In this document: positions 61,201 through 64,000 of the stretch, piece after piece
Position numbering within the stretch: the first letter of the stretch is position 1
Layout of the letters: every line of letters begins with the position of its first letter
DNA from: Nymphalis io
Lineage: Eukaryota; Arthropoda; Insecta; Lepidoptera; Nymphalidae
Direction: 5' to 3'
DNA: 64,000 nt
Assembly: GCF_905147045.1 (NCBI RefSeq)
Contig: NC_065896.1
Span: 7,279,001 to 7,343,000 of the forward strand
Program-made: the position numbers and the translations under genes
The notes under the pieces: model-generated
The model's database searches: none
Told to the model about the DNA's origin: nothing
What the model saw: the letters and a program-made list of their open reading frames with translations, nothing else

Positions 61201-62485
61201 TAAATTATTTCTTAAACTATGGAACCAAAAAACAAACTGTAAACCTAATTTGATATAAATAAAATATCCTTGGTAATGCAATTTAAAAGCAATTTATTTC
61301 TAAATAAATTGACGTGTTGTATATAAAAAAACTGTCTAATAAAAATATCACTCAATAGATTTCAACACGGTGGCTTTTACATACCTATGTCGTATTATCT
61401 CTTTAACCATTGATCCAAATTATATGCAGTAAAAATGTAGTCTTTTGTTCTTGAGTTAATTTTAATTATTTTGATAACATTTCATAATTGTTGATATTAT
61501 AACCAATAGACATGACTTAACGAATTAAATGATTTTTTTAATATAAAAAACTACTTTTTGTGACTTAAATATAAAAGTTAGACATATGCTGTCGCTGACT
61601 TTTTTGTGGGCATTATCAAGTTCTACAACCTTTTTTCTAGAACTCAATCATACATCTCTCATCGTTAGGGCAGCGTTCGTAAGAAACGTTTTCATTCGAC
61701 CGTTTTTTCTCCGACTAACTTTGCAAATCCCACTACCACGAAAAAGTCTTTTCATTTTTCGAGTTAATATATATACGTCGGTCTATGACGTAAACGTATA
61801 AGTATAAGTAAACGTAAATGATGTGGCGTTCTATTGGTAATAGAATTGTCAAAATCGGTTAGGTAAATGCAGAGATTACCCCCTACAACGTCACAAACTT
61901 TACCTCTTTATAATATTAGTATAACTTATTTTTTTTAAGTGTATAATTATTTAAGTGTATAAATTATCATTATGTGAAAATTTAAACCGAACATAACAAA
62001 TATTCTTTATAATATTTATAGCATAATTAACAGTTAGTTATCTATCTATGCAGAGATGGCATGGAGGTTAGAAAGCGTCAATCTTAACTGTTGATCGTGG
62101 GTTCAAGCCCGGGCAAGCACCACTGAAATTTCATGTGCTTAATTTGTGTATATAATTCATCTCGTACTTGACAGTGAAGAAAAACATCTTAAGGAAACCT
62201 ACGTATATAGTAATAACTATACAAATAATCTGATAAAATGCACTGAAACCTTTTTACACTTTTATTATTACTCATAATAAAAATTAAGAAAAAAGTTAAG
62301 ACTCACACGTCATGTAAGTATTATCTTTTAATTGCAGACGTTTCTCTGTGATGCCGGGCGCTAGAGCGGAGAGCGCGCCGTCCGCCGCCGGCCGTCGCGT
62401 ATCGATCATGCCGAGAACTCAGCAGCCTGTGCGAATTGCACACAAATCACGACACCCGCTGGGATTTCAGGATTTCGACACGTGA
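48675..62485 (+). CDS. ODAD4: ODAD4/TTC25-like outer dynein arm docking complex TPR protein (12 exons, whole gene span)
   Basis: In the known family ODAD4 (TTC25) helps dock outer dynein arms on axonemal doublets. I joined the following exons: 48675-48742, 50479-50548, 51407-51500, 52130-52287, 53742-53891, 54523-54729, 55314-55616, 55859-55995, 56440-56585, 57324-57490, 58777-58928, 62338-62485. They sum to 1,800 nt in one open frame (599 aa plus TGA). Visible domains: three N-terminal TPRs at about residues 14-46, 47-81 and 82-118; a charged, helical middle with DKYFLTTLCKDERL and RERRPLYAARA (about 200-275); two further TPR-like hairpins at about 415-445 and 450-495; and a basic, Ser/Pro/Arg-rich tail. 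The order of these blocks follows vertebrate TTC25 as remembered (about 670 aa). Two junctions are uncertain: the exon 5 donor and the exon 8 donor. Introns range from 242 to 3,409 bp and hold many repeats. In insects, expression would be expected in testis and ciliated sensory neurons; this is inference. Confidence 0.88.
49392..49578 (-). mobile_element. SINE family B, diverged, in ODAD4 intron 1
   Basis: It contains CAGGCGGACGAGCAAATGG, GGTAGTACCTACTCAGGCGG and GCTTGCACAAAGCCCTACTA. Confidence 0.68.
49890..50122 (+). mobile_element. SINE family A, diverged, in ODAD4 intron 1
   Basis: The B-box GGTTCAAGCCCGGGCAAGCA and body TTTCATGTGCTTAATTTATA are preserved, and the 3' part is eroded. A family D fragment follows at 50140-50205 (minus). 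Confidence 0.65.
50479..50548 (+). CDS. ODAD4: ODAD4 exon 2 (rest of TPR1)
   Basis: The acceptor is TTTCCATTGACAG and the donor is GTGAGT at 50549. The exon encodes NYLQRLEQFEKAILAYNEAL and then RWN, the second half of TPR1 with the F..A...Y..A spacing. A competing AG at 50490-50491 would break the frame with exon 1. Confidence 0.87.
51407..51500 (+). CDS. ODAD4: ODAD4 exon 3 (TPR2)
   Basis: The acceptor is CTTTACATTCGTAG and the donor is GTGAGT at 51501. It encodes NSDIGSLLGRSLARAKATHY followed by AGALEDAARAA, a TPR helix pair. It ends with one base of a codon that exon 4 completes as Gln. Confidence 0.88.
52130..52287 (+). CDS. ODAD4: ODAD4 exon 4 (TPR3)
   Basis: The acceptor is TTCGTTAATATAG and the donor is GTAATT at 52288. 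It encodes LEPENLTALQIKAKTEYEKC and then EFERTLVLAYRGQRLR, the most recognisable TTC25 segment. A Helitron 5' terminus begins at 52300, only 12 bases after the exon end. Confidence 0.9.
52300..52480 (+). mobile_element. Helitron 5' end in ODAD4 intron 4
   Basis: It starts TCTATACTAATATTATAAAT, the standard 5' terminus of lepidopteran Helitrons, after an A (A-T target). The following TTGCTGAACCGATTTTGATT is also typical of the family. The 3' limit is not clear. Confidence 0.7.
52796..52912. repeat. AT/ACAT microsatellite block
   Basis: Alternating AT runs are broken by (CATA)n and the twice-repeated word ATATATACCGTA. Confidence 0.9.
53250..53549 (-). mobile_element. SINE family B, full length, in ODAD4 intron 4
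   Basis: A T-run, GAATAGGAAGGCAGACGAGC, CTTCAAACCGGATCACAACA, then CTCTACCACCAGT. Confidence 0.83.
53742..53891 (+). CDS. ODAD4: ODAD4 exon 5 (linker)
   Basis: The acceptor is TTTGTTAAG. Coding runs VRECVGETAEKTLSSRTKQL and on to RKSRMLPQTTHQ. The end is ambiguous. A GTACAT donor at 53892 is used here. A GTAATT donor at 53805 would stay in frame and shorten the protein by 29 residues. SINE sequence starts immediately downstream of the longer form. Confidence 0.68.
53895..54175 (-). mobile_element. SINE family C in ODAD4 intron 5
   Basis: A reversed full copy: ATA-repeat tail, CCTGGGACATTTTTCTCACA, ending with the head complement CCACGCCAACCGGCTCGTC. Confidence 0.83.
54419..54480. repeat. 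(AT)n microsatellite in ODAD4 intron 5
   Basis: About 60 bases of uninterrupted AT dinucleotides, ending 42 bases before exon 6. Confidence 0.95.
54523..54729 (+). CDS. ODAD4: ODAD4 exon 6
   Basis: The acceptor is TTCGCGTTTTAG, about 40 bases after a long AT microsatellite. The donor is GTAAAT at 54730 and both ends are phase 0. The exon encodes a charged helical stretch with SKYLEQMAHDKYFLTTLCKD, which aligns by eye with the DKEYLEKLL region of vertebrate TTC25. Confidence 0.86.
55314..55616 (+). CDS. ODAD4: ODAD4 exon 7 (largest exon)
   Basis: The acceptor is TTATTTATGGTAG, and the donor at 55617 is a weak GTTACT. It is 101 codons with phase 0 at both ends. It opens AVLRERRPLYAARAIEAAAR, matching the RQQKPIYARERDRK area of the family, and closes with helices IYENHDTAKCLEAAEFGMEQ and LQQLHEIIAEAFLDQ. 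Confidence 0.88.
55859..55995 (+). CDS. ODAD4: ODAD4 exon 8
   Basis: The acceptor is TCTATTTTATTCACAG. It encodes KRVRDEMSEADREKRAFILL and then a proline- and arginine-rich stretch (RTRPPAPPRDA). The end at 55995 with donor GTTAGA is chosen because only this leaves two bases, as exon 9 requires. A GTGAAT at 56009 would need an extra unseen exon. Confidence 0.65.
56440..56585 (+). CDS. ODAD4: ODAD4 exon 9 (TPR-like)
   Basis: The acceptor is ATAAACATTTTTAG and the donor is GTAACA at 56586. It encodes RRLRRLERALTVSGRASERC and then YALHEFGRLLADTKQAHRA, which corresponds to the LFHEIGRCYLELDQAWQA TPR of the family. It ends with one base of a Glu codon completed by exon 10. Confidence 0.87.
56741..57005 (-). 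mobile_element. SINE family B in ODAD4 intron 9
   Basis: TATGCGGACGGGCAAATGGG, TTACACCGCCAATACGCCAC and ATCTGATGAGTGGTTGGTAC, ending CCCTACCACC. Confidence 0.78.
57030..57162 (-). mobile_element. Helitron 5' end fragment in ODAD4 intron 9
   Basis: On the minus strand it begins TCTATACTTAATATTATAAA and continues into the usual subterminal sequence (CGAAATCGGTTTAGTGG on the plus strand). Confidence 0.62.
57324..57490 (+). CDS. ODAD4: ODAD4 exon 10 (last TPR)
   Basis: The acceptor is TAAACTTTGCAG and the donor is GTATCA at 57491. It encodes STGQRVWLLNATFLLARCHI followed by ESRAALIEGAGLARSFGYKD, the final TPR hairpin. The frame is fixed by exon 9. Confidence 0.88.
57570..57785. repeat. GT-rich degenerate minisatellite, unit about 34-36 bp
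   Basis: Around six diverged units of the form TGTGTCGCTATATGCGTATG then TGTGCGTGCTTGCG. It starts about 80 bases after ODAD4 exon 10. The alternating purine/pyrimidine pattern leaves two frames open, which is a by-product and not a gene. Confidence 0.75.
58122..58218. repeat. (AT)n microsatellite with inverted flanks, ODAD4 intron 10
   Basis: Two AT runs are separated by TTCCTAATATATGTTCCTAA. ATTAGGAACAT follows, inverted with respect to that spacer. Confidence 0.9.
58453..58690 (+). mobile_element. SINE family A in ODAD4 intron 10
   Basis: The head GCCGAGACGGCTTAGTGGC and GGGTTCAAACCCGGGCAAGT (B box), with the body TCTCGTGCTTAGCGGTGAAG and a diverged 3' end. Confidence 0.78.
58777..58928 (+). 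CDS. ODAD4: ODAD4 exon 11
   Basis: The acceptor is CATATATTTGTAG and the donor is GTAATA at 58929. It encodes CVDVSLEGEIGSSDSILEKR and then a helix with LMQDDDMRKAAEHLFRRMS. It ends AG, which the next exon completes as Arg. Confidence 0.84.
59374..59670 (-). mobile_element. SINE family B, full length, young, in ODAD4 intron 11
   Basis: It is almost identical to 39275-39568 over its whole length, including a T-run and TATAGAATAAGAAGGTGGAC at one end and CCTACCACCAGT at the other. Confidence 0.87.
59671..61104. other. ODAD4 intron 11, unassigned part
   Basis: GC-richer patches at 59690-59720, 59900-60060 and 60355-60450; the last holds a palindromic CGTCACGTGACG. They are probably MITE pieces. 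No exon with proper splice sites was seen. Confidence 0.4.
61105..61924 (-). mobile_element. Non-autonomous Helitron in ODAD4 intron 11
   Basis: On the minus strand the 5' end reads TATACTAATATTATAAAGAG and the 3' end reads GGGCACGGGTCAGCTAG before T. Both ends fit lepidopteran Helitrons, at about 820 bp. No Rep/helicase frame is present. Confidence 0.72.
62047..62205 (+). mobile_element. SINE family A, truncated, in ODAD4 intron 11
   Basis: The head GCAGAGATGGCATGGAGGTT and GGGTTCAAGCCCGGGCAAGC, then a body up to AAGGAAACCTACG. Confidence 0.76.
62338..62485 (+). CDS. ODAD4: ODAD4 exon 12 (C-terminal exon)
   Basis: The acceptor is TTTTAATTGCAG. The exon encodes a basic Ser/Pro/Arg/Ala-rich tail (RRFSVMPGARAESAPSAAGR, then RVSIMPRTQQP) ending in GFQDFDT and TGA at 62483-62485. 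It is GC-rich compared with its surroundings. RRxS motifs on both sides of the intron suggest phosphorylation sites; this is inference. Confidence 0.82.
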
Positions 62486-62725
62486 CTCCATCACAAAAGC
62501 AATTTACTAGTTATTTTATATAAAAAACAAAGATATAACATTTCACATATACTAAACCTAACCTTATCTAGTCTTTTCTATTTCGACATATTTTTATTAA
62601 TGTTTATAGTTTATATTTTGATACCCTTTTATAATTGTTAAGCACTACGAAAATATTTACATAAAATTCTAGTTACTCCAATATTATGATAGTTTAATTT
62701 CATTATAGAGATAACAAAAGGGTAG

Positions 62726-62966
62726 AATAAATTAAGAAATGTATCTGATATTATTAAACATTATCGATAAAGTAAAAATCGAAGCAATACCATATTTAAA
62801 TTTTTGAGTATTAGAAGAAAGGGAAGTCCTTTGTATCTCTCATATGTTTATTTATTGCTAAAAAGAAATAATCGATCGATCATAAATAGTCAGTTGATTT
62901 TCGGAGCAATTTTCTTTAATATTTTAGTGTCTAATTTATTTAATTGGGCTATTTTTTTTCAATAAA
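62726..62966 (+). terminator. Candidate polyadenylation signals of ODAD4
   Basis: AATAAA occurs at 62726-62731 and 62961-62966 downstream of the ODAD4 stop. The second lies in an 8-bp inverted repeat, CAATAAAAGAATTTTATTG, which presents the hexamer on both strands. No nearer AATAAA was seen. Confidence 0.45.
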
Positions 62967-63762
62967 AGAATTTTATTGAAAACCGCACTTTATTTTAATA
63001 ATATTTAAAATATTAACAATAAATCGCACCATATTTTCCAGGCCTTTGCTAGAATTAAATCCTAGCTACGCTAAGCATACAACTACAACTATGGGACGCG
63101 AATGTAAAGCAATAAGCCTATTCTTATCATAATGATATATAATCTATTGACAGCAGTTTTCATAGATATTATAGAAACCAACGCAATCACAGTTCATATA
63201 AGATTAAATTATAATATCATGTGACCATTTATGACATTATCGACCTAGTAAATTATATAAAAAATAATAATCAGGAGAAATATATTGCTAAAAATATAAA
63301 GTATATAGTAGGTATCTCTCTACGAAATATCACTAGCAACCTTTTATTCTAACTTTTTATTATAGCATAAAATAAAAATGTTATCTTCCTACGCTAACCA
63401 TATACGAAAATAAAGGTAATTTAGTTTTTTTTTTAATAAATGTTACGTGAATTGTGATAAAACTGGAGTTGGTGGCGTTTTTATAAAACTAAAAGTCAAG
63501 TACATTAAATTATTAAAAATGGTTAAAAGTAACGAACGCTGTACACATAGCTCCCTGGTGAAATACCTTTTGGCTAAATTAGTGTGTATTGTTATTTGGT
63601 ATTATTTCGCAGCAAATGGTTACCTGTCAGACTATAATAGAAGTTTCTTAAAACTATGAAACTATTGTATAAAACCTACAAAAATTCACACGCACACAAA
63701 TTGTATTTTTTCTATTGAAATTTAAAAATATATATATACTTTTTTTGTATTTATCTAATAAT
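62967..63762. other. Downstream flank of ODAD4
   Basis: AT-rich DNA. A 70-codon frame at 63447-63659 lacks recognisable motifs and is not called. Confidence 0.45.
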
Positions 63763-63903
63763 ATGTAGGGTCCGACCGTAGGCCGATTTTTGCCCGAAGC
63801 CGTTTAAAAATGTGGCACCGCAGCCTTTGGCCGTAGACAAAGCCGTGTTTTTTTAATTCGGTGTCGCTGGCCAAAAATCGACCTTCGCTCGGACACTACA
63901 TAA
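63763..63903. mobile_element. Foldback MITE with long imperfect terminal inverted repeats
   Basis: The left end TATGTAGGGTCCGACCGTAG is mirrored on the right by ...CGCTCGGACACTACATA. The match continues through CGATTTTTG, giving arms of about 35-40 bases. Total length is about 140 bp, with no ORF. Confidence 0.65.
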
Positions 63904-64000
63904 GTAAAACGAAAAAATTATATTTTTTTTATATAAAAAATACAATTTTTTTTTGTGTGAAGTTTTGTAATTATCACAAATAAAAAATATTAATAATAAA

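Overview
The window reads as nuclear DNA from a lepidopteran, probably a butterfly. It is strongly AT-rich, with small exons separated by introns that carry GT..AG borders. Most of the rest is interspersed repeats of types I associate with Lepidoptera: tRNA-derived SINEs, a Metulj-like SINE, Helitron ends with CTAG termini, and 5'-truncated non-LTR retrotransposons. The assignment rests on pattern recognition, not on a search.

Two genes can be named with good support, and both belong to the axoneme (cilium or sperm flagellum). At 5193-6455 on the minus strand is an intronless 420-residue TTLL1-type tubulin polyglutamylase with a complete ATP-grasp core. At 48675-62485 on the plus strand is a 12-exon gene that I assembled by hand from splice sites. 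It encodes an ODAD4/TTC25-type TPR protein, the subunit of the outer dynein arm docking complex. The joined exons give exactly 1,800 nt, or 599 codons plus a stop. TTLL1 modifies axonemal tubulin and ODAD4 helps attach outer dynein arms to the doublets, so both products act on the same structure. Their proximity may be chance.

Three further coding candidates could not be named: a 120-codon ORF at 23300-23662 (+) followed closely by AATAAA, and two exon-like minus-strand segments at 29384-29518 and 17302-17377. A weaker terminal-exon candidate lies at 16738-16828 (-).

Layout. 1-5 kb: AT-rich DNA, one LINE tail and one SINE. 5.2-6.5 kb: TTLL1. 7-10 kb: degraded LINEs, one split by a SINE with a visible target duplication. 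10.2-10.8 kb: an LTR with 43-bp perfect inverted ends followed by a tRNA-Trp primer binding site. 11-22 kb: mostly unassigned AT-rich DNA with repeat fragments. 22-33 kb: SINEs of four families, a long perfect palindrome and the unnamed coding candidates. 33-48 kb: gene-poor, with a 58-bp minisatellite, SINEs and a LINE reverse transcriptase relic. 48.7-62.5 kb: ODAD4, whose introns hold SINEs, Helitron pieces, AT microsatellites and a GT-rich minisatellite. 62.5-64 kb: the ODAD4 3' flank and a foldback MITE.

No rRNA gene, CRISPR array or convincing stand-alone tRNA gene was seen.
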